Shown here: in pieces, positions 1 to 8,094 of the stretch
How positions within the stretch are numbered: the first letter of the stretch is position 1
Layout: the number at the start of each line of letters is the position of its first letter
From: Hyphomicrobiales bacterium
GTDB lineage: Bacteria; Pseudomonadota; Alphaproteobacteria; Rhizobiales; Devosiaceae
DNA: 64,000 nucleotides
Direction: 5' to 3'
Assembly (NCBI GenBank): GCA_004144345.1
Contig: SEEL01000012.1
Coordinates: 1-64,000 of the forward strand
Translations under genes and position numbers: made by a program
Notes under the pieces: model-generated
What the model was told of the DNA's origin: nothing
Databases searched by the model: none
Seen by the model: only the letters and a program-made list of their open reading frames with translations

Positions 1-382
1 GCCGGAATCTCTCTCCACGTCCGGCGGTGGTTCAGATGCGCCGCCCTACCGGCTCCTAACGCATCCGCTCGACAGGGCTGGTAACTGTCCCTGCCGTCCA
101 CCGTGCCGCCAATGGCGGACACAGCCTCGATCCCGGGTTTGTAGTGGCGAGCGACCCCGCCCCACCCGGCCTCCGCTCCCCGGCTGCTCGTTTGCAACCA
201 TCGCTCCCGAAGAGCGGATAGGGGGATCATACACCCGCTGGAATCGACGTGGATAACTTCGCCCGAAATCGGGGTGTGCGCCTAGAGCCGCCTGAGGATT
301 CCGCTTGTTGAGTTAAGCGCTTTTGGGGGTCGAGATTAATGCGTAGATTCTGGAGGAATCCGATGCTGCGGTTCCTGCCGAA

Positions 383-464
383 CGTCATCCCCGCGCAGGC
401 GGGGATCCAGGGGCCACGACCATTGTGCTGACTGCCCTGGATTCCCGCCTGCCCGGGAATGACG
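383..464. repeat. intergenic palindromic repeat element
   Basis: The two ends form a long imperfect inverted repeat: CGTCATCCCCGC at the left and GCCCGGGAATGACG at the right, with internal GGGGATCCAGG and CCCTGGATTCCC arms around about 20 unpaired bases. This is the familiar layout of the GTCAT-type palindromic repeats found between genes in alphaproteobacteria. Family membership is from memory, not a search. Confidence 0.7.
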
Positions 465-486
465 TTGTGGGGGCAGGGGCTTTCGT

Positions 487-714
487 GGGTGGGGTCGCCC
501 CCACCACCGCTGCGCGGTCCCCCTCCCCCGTTGCACGGGGGAGGATAGCTGATTGTGCCATCGCGGCTGGGATTCGCCCCACCCACCGGCTGCGCCGGTC
601 CCCCCTCCCCGGTGGGGAGGGAGGGGCTCCACTCAAGGTGCGGCAGTCAGGTCTCCCTCCTCGGCGCGGAGCGCTGGGGAGGGGGGACCATGCGAAGCAT
701 GGTGGGTGGGGTTG
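487..714. repeat. three copies of a CCCCACC/CCCTCCCC mosaic module
   Basis: Copies at about 487-544 and 572-631 are in the same direction: each has a cccac(c)cacc block, a short imperfect palindrome (accgctgcgcggt or accggctgcgccggt), then a C-rich run and a G-rich answer. A third copy at about 652-714 is inverted. A related copy lies at 9333-9397 next to the sulfate locus. The high GC and inverted arms suggest RNA structure or a non-autonomous mobile repeat. Confidence 0.65.
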
Positions 715-765
715 GCAGCGTCCACCCGTGGGGACAGACCCGGCCCTGGCAACTGGATCGTTGTT

Positions 766-1251
766 CTATTTTCTTGGGGCGACGGGGCGGATGAGGCTCG
801 TCAGGCCTTTGCCGGCCTTGAAGGCTTTGATGGCTTCGTACTGGACGCAGCCGGGGGCCATTTCCATCAGTTCGATGCGGTTGCCGTCGGGGTCGGCGAC
901 CCAGGCGCCGCGGTTGTTGTCGAGCCCGATCTTGCTGGGATCGAGCGGGTGCATCAGCTGGTGGCCGGCGGCGGCGAGTTCGGCGGCGGCTTTCTCGATG
1001 TTGTCGACGGTGATGCACAGATGGTTGAAGCCGGTGACTTCAGGGCCGGGCGCGTTCTGGCCGGCCGGGCCGCCGCCGGTGAGTTCGAGATAGAGATTAT
1101 CGTCGAAGCGCAGATAGACGATCCACGGCTGGCCGTCGTCATTGCACAGCTCGAGGAACGGCGCGAAGCCGAGCTGTTCGTAGAATTTGATCGAGGCCTT
1201 GAGGTCCCGCGTCTTGAAGTTGATGTGACCCAGCGTCTGGAATGTGCCCAC
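766..1251 (-). CDS. VOC-family (glyoxalase-like) metalloenzyme
   Basis: A 161-residue protein with two beta-alpha-beta-beta-beta repeats of the vicinal oxygen chelate fold. The four metal-ligand positions of the glyoxalase I class are visible: His9 (LGHINF), Glu56 (LYLELTG), His77 (FNHLCI) and Glu127 (DGNRIELME). This supports a divalent-metal lyase or isomerase such as lactoylglutathione lyase. The substrate is not determinable, because dioxygenases and resistance proteins share the fold. GTG start with GGGAG upstream. It is transcribed away from the riboswitch-ribN unit, and its promoter region holds a 12-bp palindrome. Confidence 0.8.
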   Translation of the reverse strand: MGTFQTLGHINFKTRDLKASIKFYEQLGFAPFLELCNDDGQPWIVYLRFDDNLYLELTGGGPAGQNAPGPEVTGFNHLCITVDNIEKAAAELAAAGHQLMHPLDPSKIGLDNNRGAWVADPDGNRIELMEMAPGCVQYEAIKAFKAGKGLTSLIRPVAPRK

Positions 1252-1300
1252 TTGCCTGCTCCCTGCCCTTGTCGGCCTGTTGGACGCTTCCCTACGATAG

Positions 1301-1347
1301 ATTATCGATAATACGAAGGGGTCCGGGGAGGATTATTTCGTATTATC
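1301..1347. promoter_or_regulatory. palindromic operator candidate upstream of VOC gene
   Basis: ATTATCGATAAT (1301-1312) is a perfect 12-bp palindrome about 50 bases upstream of the VOC start. Overlapping it, GATAATACGAA (1307-1317) is repeated in perfect inversion as TTCGTATTATC (1337-1347), 19 bases apart. In GC-rich surroundings these AT-rich arms look like a regulator binding region. No regulator can be assigned. Confidence 0.4.
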
Positions 1348-1481
1348 AACGCGCCGCGAATGCTGCGTTGCGCAAAGCGCTGTTGCTCGCGGGAGCCGTA
1401 CGGTCTATCTATCCATCGTTGCTTCACGATGGAGCAGCAATCATAATGGTCGCGCGTCCGAACCGGCGCGCTCCACACAAA

Positions 1482-1622
1482 CGTTCTCAGGGCGGGGTGT
1501 AACTCCCCACCGGCGGTAATGGCGGCAACGCCTAGCCCGCGAGCGGCCCGGCCTCGGTCGGGTGTCAGCAGATTTGGGTGCGATCCCCGAGCCGACGGTC
1601 ATAGTCCGGATGAAAGAGAACG
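1482..1622 (+). ncRNA. FMN riboswitch (RFN element)
   Basis: All conserved blocks of the RFN aptamer are present in order: the 5' P1 arm ending in TTCTCAGGGCGGGGTG, CCCCACCGGCGGTAA, AGCCCGCGAGCG, GTCAGCAGATTTGG, GAGCCGACGGTCATAGTCCGGATG and the closing AAAGAGAACG that pairs with the start. It binds flavin mononucleotide and normally shuts off riboflavin genes when FMN is plentiful. It lies about 100 bases upstream of the ribN start. Confidence 0.97.
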
Positions 1623-1653
1623 GGTATTTGAGCCGCGCCGGCTCCGCGCCCCT

Positions 1654-1720
1654 ATCGGGTCGTGGGCCGCCGGTCCCGATCCCGTCCGTAACCCTGAGGA
1701 AACTGGTTACGAAAGGATCG
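1654..1720 (+). promoter_or_regulatory. riboswitch expression platform with competing hairpins
   Basis: A sequestor helix pairs 1677-1682 (CGATCC) with 1715-1720 (GGATCG) and 1687-1693 (CGTAACC) with 1705-1711 (GGTTACG), burying most of the AAGGA ribosome site at 1713-1717. A competing helix pairs 1654-1659 (ATCGGG) with 1675-1680 (CCCGAT), using part of the same strand. The two cannot form together, which is the layout expected of translational control. Pairing was done by eye without energy calculation. Confidence 0.55.
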
Positions 1721-1723
1721 AAA

Positions 1724-2707
1724 TTGAACCAGCTTTCCTCTTCCCAAAATACCAGCGGCACCGTGACCGGGCCGTTGCTGATGCTTGTCGCCATGCTGGC
1801 CTTTGCCGGCACCAATGTGCTGCAGTCGCTGCTGTCGACGCCTGCCGAATATGGCGGCTTCGGCGTTGCATCGACCGGCATGACGTTCTGGCAATATCTG
1901 GTGGCAACGGTGATCGCCTTGCCGCTGATCGCCAGAATCGGGGTGAAGAACCTCCGCACGTCGCATCCGGTGGCCCATGAAATCCGCGCCTTCGTCTCGG
2001 CGCTGGGCGTCCATGTGTTCGTCTATGGCTTCGCCTCGGGCATGCCCGTGTGGCAGGTGGTGGCGCTGCTCGCCACCGGCCCGCTGTTCATCGTGCTGGG
2101 CTCGGTGCTGTTCCTGCGCGAGAAGGTGACGGCGGTGCGATTGATCGCGGCGCTGCTCGGCTTTGTCGGGGCGCTGATGGTGTCGGGGATCGGCAGCGAG
2201 GGGTTCTCCGCGCTGGTGCTGATCCCGATCGCGGCGGCGGCCCTGTGGGCGACGACCGACGTGCTGACCAAATATCTGATCAAGCAGGGCGAGAGCCCCG
2301 AGACGCTGACCGTGTCGCTGCTGGTGCTGGTGACGCCGAACCATCTGCTGATCCTGTTGGCGGCGACGCTGCTGGCCCCGCTGGGCGTGTTGCCGGCGGG
2401 TGTCGCGACGGGCTTCCCGTTCCAGCTGCCTGCCGATCTCGGGCTGTGGCTGTTGCTGCTGCTCGGCGTGCTGACGGCGGTGGCGCAGTATTTCCTCGCC
2501 TTTGCCTACCGGGCGGCGGACGCGACCTATCTGCAGCCCTTCGCCGATCTCAAGGTGCCGCTGACGGCGGTGCTGGGCTTCATCTTCCTCACCCAGGTGC
2601 CGACGCTCTGGTTCTGGGTGGGCACGGCGCTGATCGTCGGCGCCTCGCTGCTGATCTTCTTTGCCGAATCCGGCAACCGGAACGCCGACCGGCTGGCGCC
2701 GGCCTGA
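1724..2707 (+). CDS. ribN: riboflavin transporter, DMT/EamA family (RibN-like)
   Basis: A 327-residue membrane protein of about ten hydrophobic helices in two EamA repeats, for example MLVAMLAFAGTNVLQS early and TAVLGFIFLTQVPTLWFW late. A DMT-family permease directly under FMN riboswitch control in Hyphomicrobiales matches RibN, the riboflavin importer. The start is TTG at 1724, with AAGGA six bases upstream. The open frame extends back into the riboswitch, but those residues are not membrane-protein-like. A drug/metabolite exporter is the alternative, but the riboswitch argues for riboflavin. Confidence 0.87.
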   Translation: MNQLSSSQNTSGTVTGPLLMLVAMLAFAGTNVLQSLLSTPAEYGGFGVASTGMTFWQYLVATVIALPLIARIGVKNLRTSHPVAHEIRAFVSALGVHVFVYGFASGMPVWQVVALLATGPLFIVLGSVLFLREKVTAVRLIAALLGFVGALMVSGIGSEGFSALVLIPIAAAALWATTDVLTKYLIKQGESPETLTVSLLVLVTPNHLLILLAATLLAPLGVLPAGVATGFPFQLPADLGLWLLLLLGVLTAVAQYFLAFAYRAADATYLQPFADLKVPLTAVLGFIFLTQVPTLWFWVGTALIVGASLLIFFAESGNRNADRLAPA

Positions 2708-2723
2708 CATCGGCTCAACCGAG

Positions 2724-2748
2724 AGGGTCGCGCGGCTTGCGCGGCCCT
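2724..2748 (+). terminator. terminator-like hairpin after ribN
   Basis: AGGGTCGCGC (2724-2733) pairs with GCGCGGCCCT (2739-2748) over ten bases with one G-U pair and a five-base loop, starting 16 bases after the ribN stop. There is no T-run, so intrinsic termination is uncertain. Confidence 0.4.
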
Positions 2749-2771
2749 GCTCCAGCCTCTAGGTATCGCTC

Positions 2772-3026
2772 ATGGCGATGAACCAGAACGACACCGATTT
2801 CTTCCGGCCGGCCTGGCGGCGCTGGCTGGTGATTGCCGCCGTGGCCGGATGGTTCGGCTTCGAGCTGCTGGTCAGCCGCGACCAGCTCTGGATGATGCTG
2901 ACCGGCATCGCCCTCGCCTATGCGGTGTGGAACTTCATTATACGCTGGAAGGACACGCCGCCGGCCGCGCCCGCCGAACTGCCGCCCGCCGGCGACCCGC
3001 CGCCGGATGAGCCGCCGAAGGCTTAA
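2772..3026 (+). CDS. small two-helix membrane protein, unknown function
   Basis: An 84-residue protein with two hydrophobic segments (about residues 18-33, WLVIAAVAGWFGFELLV, and 39-55, MMLTGIALAYAVWNFII) and a Pro/Glu/Ala-rich hydrophilic tail. I recognise no family. ATG at 2772, with a second in-frame ATG two codons later. It sits between ribN and purU in the same direction. The codon usage looks normal for the region, so it is probably a real gene. Confidence 0.6.
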   Translation: MAMNQNDTDFFRPAWRRWLVIAAVAGWFGFELLVSRDQLWMMLTGIALAYAVWNFIIRWKDTPPAAPAELPPAGDPPPDEPPKA

Positions 3027-3097
3027 GCCTGTTTTCGCCGCCCGCTTGACCCTGGCCCGGCCTGTGGCGATAGAAGCGCCGCATAGTGGAGCCTGAA

Positions 3098-3955
3098 ATG
3101 TCCGCCAATTTCGTCCTGACGCTGAGCTGCGCCGACCGCCCCGGCATCGTCGCCGCGGTGACCACCGAGCTTGCCGCGCTCGACGCCAATATCGCCGAAT
3201 CCAACCAGTTCTGGGACCAGGAGACCGGCACCTTCTTCATGCGCCTCGCCTTCACGGCGCCCGCCGGCATCGACCGCGACACCATCGAGCGGGCGCTGAA
3301 GCCGGCGATCGAGCGCTTCGGCATGCGCACGGCGCTGGTGGACCAGGGACGCAAGAAGAAGATCGTCGTGCTGGTCAGCAAATTCGACCATGCGCTGCTG
3401 CACCTGCTCTACCAGATCCGCGTCGGCTGGCTGGACGCCGAAGTGGCCGCGATCATTTCCAACCACGAGGATTCGCGGACCACAGCCGATTACGAAGGCA
3501 TCCCCTACCACTATCTGCCGGTGGCGCGGGACAAGTCGGACAAGGCGGCGCAGGAAGCCGAAATCCTGAAGCTGGTGAAAGACACGGGCGCCGAGCTGGT
3601 GGTGCTGGCGCGCTATATGCAGGTGCTTGGCGACCAGTTCGCGACCCGGCTCTACGGCCAGATCATCAACATCCACCACTCGTTCCTGCCCAGCTTCAAG
3701 GGCGCCAAGCCCTATCACCAGGCGCATGAGCGCGGCGTCAAGATCATCGGCGCCACGGCGCATTACGTGACGCCCGACCTCGACGAGGGCCCGATCATCG
3801 AGCAGGAAACCGGCCGCGTCACCCATGCGATGAGCCCCGACGACCTCGTGGCGGCGGGCCGCGATATCGAGAGCCGGGTGCTGGCGCGCGCGGTAAAGCT
3901 CCACCTCGAGAGCCGGGTCATGCTAAACGGCAGGAAGACCGTCGTCTTCGGCTAG
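3098..3955 (+). CDS. purU: formyltetrahydrofolate deformylase
   Basis: Hydrolyses 10-formyltetrahydrofolate to formate and tetrahydrofolate in one-carbon metabolism. An N-terminal ACT regulatory domain (residues about 4-75, LTLSCADRPGIVAAV) is followed by a formyltransferase domain with the catalytic triad Asn191, His193 (NIHHSFLPS) and Asp229 (LDEGP). The 285-residue length is typical. I chose ATG 3098 because GGAG lies seven bases before it; a GTG four codons upstream is in frame but lacks a site. The tautomerase gene follows nine bases after the stop. Confidence 0.95.
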   Translation: MSANFVLTLSCADRPGIVAAVTTELAALDANIAESNQFWDQETGTFFMRLAFTAPAGIDRDTIERALKPAIERFGMRTALVDQGRKKKIVVLVSKFDHALLHLLYQIRVGWLDAEVAAIISNHEDSRTTADYEGIPYHYLPVARDKSDKAAQEAEILKLVKDTGAELVVLARYMQVLGDQFATRLYGQIINIHHSFLPSFKGAKPYHQAHERGVKIIGATAHYVTPDLDEGPIIEQETGRVTHAMSPDDLVAAGRDIESRVLARAVKLHLESRVMLNGRKTVVFG

Positions 3956-3964
3956 GAGATCAGC

Positions 3965-4351
3965 ATGCCCTCGACCCGCCTCGAAACGCGCACCGGCTGG
4001 CTTGCCGGGCGCCACGCCGCGCTGGCCGCGGCCATTCAGCAGGCGCTGGTCGAGAGCATCAAAATCCCCGAGCACGACCGCGATATCCGGATCCTCGAAT
4101 ATCCGGCCGAAGCCTTCCTGCCGCCGCCGGGCCGCGGGGCCAATTACAGCGTGCTCGAGATCAGCCTGTTCACCGGCCGCTCGCTCGACGCCAAGCGCAA
4201 GCTCTTCGCGGCGCTGGCGGCAGCGCTCGCCCCATTCGGCCTCGGCGAGGGCGACCTCAAGGTGATCCTCATCGACGTGCCGCGCGAGAATTGGGGGCTG
4301 CGCGGCAAATCGGCGGCCGATCTCGAACTCGGCTTCAAGATCGACGTGTGA
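3965..4351 (+). CDS. tautomerase-family protein
   Basis: A 128-residue protein beginning Met-Pro, so cleavage of the Met would expose the catalytic N-terminal proline of the tautomerase superfamily. The layout (LAGRHAALAAAIQQAL helix, strand ILEYPAEAF, then SLDAKRKLFAALAAAL and VILIDVPRENWG) matches the Tautomerase_2 type. Likely a cytoplasmic keto-enol isomerase of unknown substrate. It follows purU closely, and the next gene's TTG start begins one base after its stop, so an operon is likely. Confidence 0.75.
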   Translation: MPSTRLETRTGWLAGRHAALAAAIQQALVESIKIPEHDRDIRILEYPAEAFLPPPGRGANYSVLEISLFTGRSLDAKRKLFAALAAALAPFGLGEGDLKVILIDVPRENWGLRGKSAADLELGFKIDV

Positions 4352-4352
4352 G

Positions 4353-5303
4353 TTGAGCCCGACCTCGATCTTCGCCGACCGGCGGGCGCTATTCGGCTTT
4401 GCGACGCTGTGCTGCCTGCTCTGGGGCAGCGCCGTGCCGGCGGTGAAATTCGGCTATGGGCTGATCGGCATTGCGCCGGGCGACACGCCGTCGCTGTTGC
4501 TGTTCGCCGGCATGCGCTTCTGCCTCGCGGGGCTGCTGCTGCTCGGCTATGCGCTGCTCAGCGGCCGGCCGATCGGCATGAGCCTCAAGCGGACCGGCGA
4601 AGTGACGCTGCTCGGGCTCGGCCAGACGAGTGTGCAGTACCTGACCTACTATGTGGGGCTGGCGCACACGACCGCGGTCAAGACCTCGATCATGTCGTCG
4701 ACGCTGGTGTTCTTCTCGGTGCTCTTGGCGCATTTCATCTATGCCGACGACCGGCTGACAACGCGGCGCATCGCCGGATGCCTGCTCGGCTTTGCCGGCG
4801 TGGTGGCGGTGAATTTCGGCGCCGGGGTCTTCGATTTCCATTTCTCGCTCGAGGGCGAGGGGCTGCTGCTGGTCTCAACCTTCTCGGCTTCGCTGTTCGC
4901 CATCTATGGAAGGCGGCTGAGCCAGAACATGGACGCGACCGTGATGACGGGCTGGCAGCTGCTGTTCGGCGGCGTGGCGCTGACCGCGCTGGGGCTCGCC
5001 GGTGGCGGGCACTTCGAGAGCTTCAGCCTTGGCGCGGGACTGCTGGTGGTCTACCTCGCGGCCGTGTCGGCCGTGGCGTTTGCGCTCTGGAGCCTGCTGC
5101 TCAAGCACAATCCCGTCGGCTCGGTGGCCGTCTACAATTTCGAGATCCCGATCTTCGGCGCGCTGCTCGCCGCGCTGGTGCTGGGCGAGAGCGTGCTCGA
5201 ATGGAAGAACCTCGCGGCGCTGATCCTTGTCAGCGCCGGCATCTGGCTGGTGACGCGGGCTAGCTCGCCGCGGTCGGGAACAGGCGCCAGCGCTTCGGCT
5301 TGA
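4353..5303 (+). CDS. DMT/EamA-family transporter
   Basis: A 316-residue inner-membrane protein with about ten helices in two EamA repeats ([17 protein letters not shown] near the start, [18 protein letters not shown] near the end). It is a drug/metabolite-type permease of unknown substrate. TTG start immediately after the tautomerase stop, consistent with translational coupling. Its last 44 bases overlap the 3' end of cysA on the opposite strand. Confidence 0.8.
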   Translation: MSPTSIFADRRALFGFATLCCLLWGSAVPAVKFGYGLIGIAPGDTPSLLLFAGMRFCLAGLLLLGYALLSGRPIGMSLKRTGEVTLLGLGQTSVQYLTYYVGLAHTTAVKTSIMSSTLVFFSVLLAHFIYADDRLTTRRIAGCLLGFAGVVAVNFGAGVFDFHFSLEGEGLLLVSTFSASLFAIYGRRLSQNMDATVMTGWQLLFGGVALTALGLAGGGHFESFSLGAGLLVVYLAAVSAVAFALWSLLLKHNPVGSVAVYNFEIPIFGALLAALVLGESVLEWKNLAALILVSAGIWLVTRASSPRSGTGASASA

Positions 5304-6303
5304 ACGCAATTCTGGTCTTCTCGCCGGCCGGGTGATCGAACGGCAGGTCGATCTCGACGCGGTCGGGCAGACCGCCGATCTCGAGCTCGACGCGGCGCGT
5401 GCCGCCAACGCGGCGCGAGGCGACGACGACACCGGCCAGCGCCGTGCCTTCGCTCACCAGTTCCACATCATGCGGCCGGAAGAACAGCTGTGCTGGCCCC
5501 TTGGGCGTATCCTGCGCGCCCAGCCCGATGGCGCGGCCGCCCACCCAAACTTCATTGTTGTCGATCTCGACCGGCAGCGACGAGGATTCGCCGATGAAGT
5601 TGAAGACGAAGGGGTTGGCCGGGTTGTCGTAGACATCGTCGGGCGAGCCGACCTGCTCGATCTTGCCCTGGCTCATGACGACGAGGCGATCGGCGAGTTC
5701 GAGCGCCTCCTCCTGGTCGTGCGTCACGAACACCGTGGTATGGCCCGTCTTGTCGTGGATCTCGCGCAGCCATTTGCGCAATTCCTTGCGCACCTGCGCA
5801 TCGAGCGCACCGAACGGCTCGTCGAGCAGCAGCACGCGCGGCTCGATGGCGAGCGCCCGGGCCAGCGCCACGCGCTGCCGCTGGCCGCCCGAGAGCTGCT
5901 GCGGATAACGGGCGTGGAGGCCCGAGAGCTGCACGAGGTCGAGCAGTTCCATCGCCCGGCGGCGGATTTCGGCGCGCGGCGGACGGGTGGCGCGCGGCCG
6001 CACCTTGAGACCGAACGAGATGTTGTCGAGCACCGTCATGTTGCGGAACAGCGCATAGGCCTGGAACACGAAGCCGACATTGCGCTCCTGCACGGTCTTG
6101 GACGATGCGTCTTCCTCGCCGAAGAAGATGCGGCCGGCGGTCGGCGTCTCGAGGCCGGCGATCAGCCGCAAGAGCGTCGTTTTACCGGAACCGGACGGGC
6201 CAAGCAGCGCGATGAGTTCGCCCGAACGGATGCTGAGCGAGACATCGTTCAGCGCCGGGTAGCGCGAGAACTGCTTGAGGACGTTTTGTACGCGTATATC
6301 CAA
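5260..6303 (-). CDS. cysA: sulfate/thiosulfate ABC transporter ATPase
   Basis: A 347-residue ATPase. Walker A (GPSGSGKTT), signature LSGGQRQ, Walker B (VLLLDEP) and the [14 protein letters not shown] switch region are intact, and a TOBE-type C-terminal domain ([10 protein letters not shown]) follows. It energises CysTW. The open frame extends into cysW, but that part is a shadow. TTG at 6303 has AGGAAG six bases upstream, ten bases after the cysW stop. The final gene of sbp-cysT-cysW-cysA. Confidence 0.93.
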   Translation of the reverse strand: MDIRVQNVLKQFSRYPALNDVSLSIRSGELIALLGPSGSGKTTLLRLIAGLETPTAGRIFFGEEDASSKTVQERNVGFVFQAYALFRNMTVLDNISFGLKVRPRATRPPRAEIRRRAMELLDLVQLSGLHARYPQQLSGGQRQRVALARALAIEPRVLLLDEPFGALDAQVRKELRKWLREIHDKTGHTTVFVTHDQEEALELADRLVVMSQGKIEQVGSPDDVYDNPANPFVFNFIGESSSLPVEIDNNEVWVGGRAIGLGAQDTPKGPAQLFFRPHDVELVSEGTALAGVVVASRRVGGTRRVELEIGGLPDRVEIDLPFDHPAGEKTRIAFKPKRWRLFPTAAS

Positions 6304-6313
6304 CAGGAGCTTC

Positions 6314-7210
6314 CTAGTGACGCCGGGTGCCCGCGAGTTCATCGCCATAGCGGAACTCGAGGATGGTTTTAACGAGGAGCGTGACGAGCGCAAGCATCGC
6401 CAGCAGCGAAGCGACCGCAAAGGCGGCAGCGAAATTGTATTCGTTGTAGAGGATTTCGATATCGAGCGGCATGGTGGTGGTCTTGCCGCGGATATGGCCG
6501 GAAACCACCGAAACCGCCCCGAATTCGCCCATGGCGCGGGCGTTGCAGAGCAGCACGCCGTAGAGCAGGCCCCATTTGATATTGGGCAGCGTGACGCGCC
6601 AGAAGGTCTGCCAGCCGGTGGCCCCGAGGCTGAGCGCCGCCTCCTCGTCGCCATTGCCCTGGTCCTGCATCAGCGGGATCAGTTCGCGGGCGATGAAGGG
6701 GAAGGTCACAAAGATCGTCGCCAGCACGATGCCGGGCACGGCGAAGATGATCTCGATATTGTTGGCCCTGAGGAACGGATGCAGGAAACTCTGCGCGCCG
6801 AACAGCAGCACATAGACCATGCCCGAAACCACCGGCGACACCGAGAACGGCAGGTCGATCAGCGTGGTGAGGAAGGTCTTGCCGGGAAATTCGTACTTGG
6901 CGACGCACCAGGCGGCGGCGATGCCGAACACCAGATTGAGCGGTACCGCGATGGCGGCAACGAGCAGCGTCAGGCGGATGGCCGCCAGCGACTGCGCGTC
7001 GGTAAAGGCGGCGAAATAGGCATCGGCGCCCTTACGGAAGGCTTCCGTGAACACCAGCACCAGCGGCAGCACCAGCACCGCCAGCATGAAGGCCATGGCG
7101 ATGCCGATCAGCAGCCATTTCACCCAGGGGCGTTCGGTGGTCGGACGCGTATGGGCGTAGGGCGCGATCGGCCGCCGGCTATCATAGACGAGGTCGTCCT
7201 GCTCATACAT
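6314..7210 (-). CDS. cysW: sulfate ABC transporter permease CysW
   Basis: A 298-residue inner-membrane permease with six predicted helices and the EAA-type loop ([26 protein letters not shown]). The substrate assignment comes from gene order and similarity to CysW ([21 protein letters not shown] segment). It overlaps the end of cysT by eight bases. Confidence 0.93.
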   Translation of the reverse strand: MYEQDDLVYDSRRPIAPYAHTRPTTERPWVKWLLIGIAMAFMLAVLVLPLVLVFTEAFRKGADAYFAAFTDAQSLAAIRLTLLVAAIAVPLNLVFGIAAAWCVAKYEFPGKTFLTTLIDLPFSVSPVVSGMVYVLLFGAQSFLHPFLRANNIEIIFAVPGIVLATIFVTFPFIARELIPLMQDQGNGDEEAALSLGATGWQTFWRVTLPNIKWGLLYGVLLCNARAMGEFGAVSVVSGHIRGKTTTMPLDIEILYNEYNFAAAFAVASLLAMLALVTLLVKTILEFRYGDELAGTRRH

Positions 7211-8084
7211 TGCCGAACCTCCTGCGTGCCCAGGTCTGGATGAGATTGATGATCAGCAGCATCGCGAAGGCGATGAGCAGCATGATCGCGGCAATGACCG
7301 CGGCCCCTGCCTGATCGAACTCCTCGAGCTTGATGACGATCAGCACCGGCGCGATCTCCGAGATGTTCGGCAGATTGCCGGCGATGAAGATGACCGAGCC
7401 GTATTCACCGACGGCGCGGGCGAAGGCCAGCGCGAAGCCGGTGAGAATGGCCGGCGTCAGCCGGGGCAGAATGACGTGCGTAATGGTCTGCCAGCGATTG
7501 GCGCCGAGCGTCGCCGCGGCCTCTTCGAGTTCGGCCTCGAACTCCTCGAGCACGGGTTGCACGGTACGCACGACAAAGGGCAGACCGATGAAGATCAGCG
7601 CAATGACGATGCCGGTCGGCGTATAGGCGATCTTCCAGCCCAACTGGAACGGCCCGTTGGGCCCGACAAGCCAGCCGACCCAGCCCTTGGGCGCATAGAG
7701 CGTCGAGAGCGCGATGCCCGCGACCGCCGTGGGCAGCGCGAAGGGCAGATCGACGATCGCATCGAGGATGCGGCGGCCGGGGAATTTGTAGCGCACCAAT
7801 ACCCAGGCGACGATCAGGCCGAAGACGACGTTGATCCCCGCGGCAATCAGCGACGCGCCGAAGCTGACGCGCAGTGCATTGACCGTACGCGGCGAGGTGG
7901 CGATCCGCACGATATCCTCGGGGGATACCGTGGCGGCCTTGAGGAACAGGCCGATGATCGGGATGAGGACGATGAGGCTCAGATAGACCAGCGTATAGCC
8001 GAAAGTCAGGCCGAAGCCGGGGACTACGCTGGGCTTCACAAAGCTCCACCCCGCTTTCGCGGGGTGGGTGGAAATGGCCGCCAT
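7203..8084 (-). CDS. cysT: sulfate ABC transporter permease CysT
   Basis: A permease of about 293 residues, with the PSVVPGFGLTFGYTLVYLSL opening typical of CysT/CysU and the EAA loop (AAATLGANRWQTITHVILPRL). I place the start at ATG 8084 because rhizobial CysT proteins, as I remember them, keep a W-x-F just before the PSV motif. A GTG at 8039 with GGAG four bases upstream is a real alternative, and it would leave the strong hairpin at 8046-8067 outside the coding region. Confidence 0.9.
   Translation of the reverse strand: MAAISTHPAKAGWSFVKPSVVPGFGLTFGYTLVYLSLIVLIPIIGLFLKAATVSPEDIVRIATSPRTVNALRVSFGASLIAAGINVVFGLIVAWVLVRYKFPGRRILDAIVDLPFALPTAVAGIALSTLYAPKGWVGWLVGPNGPFQLGWKIAYTPTGIVIALIFIGLPFVVRTVQPVLEEFEAELEEAAATLGANRWQTITHVILPRLTPAILTGFALAFARAVGEYGSVIFIAGNLPNISEIAPVLIVIKLEEFDQAGAAVIAAIMLLIAFAMLLIINLIQTWARRRFGNV
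8046..8067 (-). other. hairpin just after sulfate-binding protein gene
   Basis: CCACCCCGC (8046-8054) and GCGGGGTGG (8059-8067) form a perfect nine-base stem with a four-base loop, 28 bases after the sbp stop. It lacks a T-run. Likely role: protecting the upstream mRNA or reducing read-through, so that the binding protein is made in excess over the permeases. It lies inside or just before cysT depending on the start. Confidence 0.55.
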
Positions 8085-8094
8085 TGTGGAGCCG

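Larger units (their letters stand above)
1..765. other. intergenic region rich in repeats, no convincing gene
   Basis: Short open frames on both strands have no recognisable domain and strongly skewed composition (Pro/Arg/Gly-rich), so I call none of them. The right half is built from inverted and direct repeat modules listed separately. The left 230 bases could be transcribed leftwards as a structured leader: on the minus strand an extended -10-like TGTATGAT lies near 228-221, followed by a short GC stem with a TTCGG loop. I recognise no ncRNA family in it. Confidence 0.6.

Noticed and set aside
46-234. A minus-strand ORF containing VANEQPG, resembling a tmRNA tag opening
   Set aside because: No stop after a short tag, no tRNA-like acceptor sequences and no T-loop motif; it reads on through Arg/Gly-rich sequence.
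425-1311. Plus-strand ORFs of 222 and 252 residues over the repeats and VOC gene
   Set aside because: Composition skewed by repeats and by antisense reading of the VOC gene, which has intact metal ligands.
1652-2710. A 352-residue minus-strand ORF opposite ribN
   Set aside because: Almost only Arg, Gln, His, Glu and Gly; the usual antisense shadow of a hydrophobic GC-rich gene.
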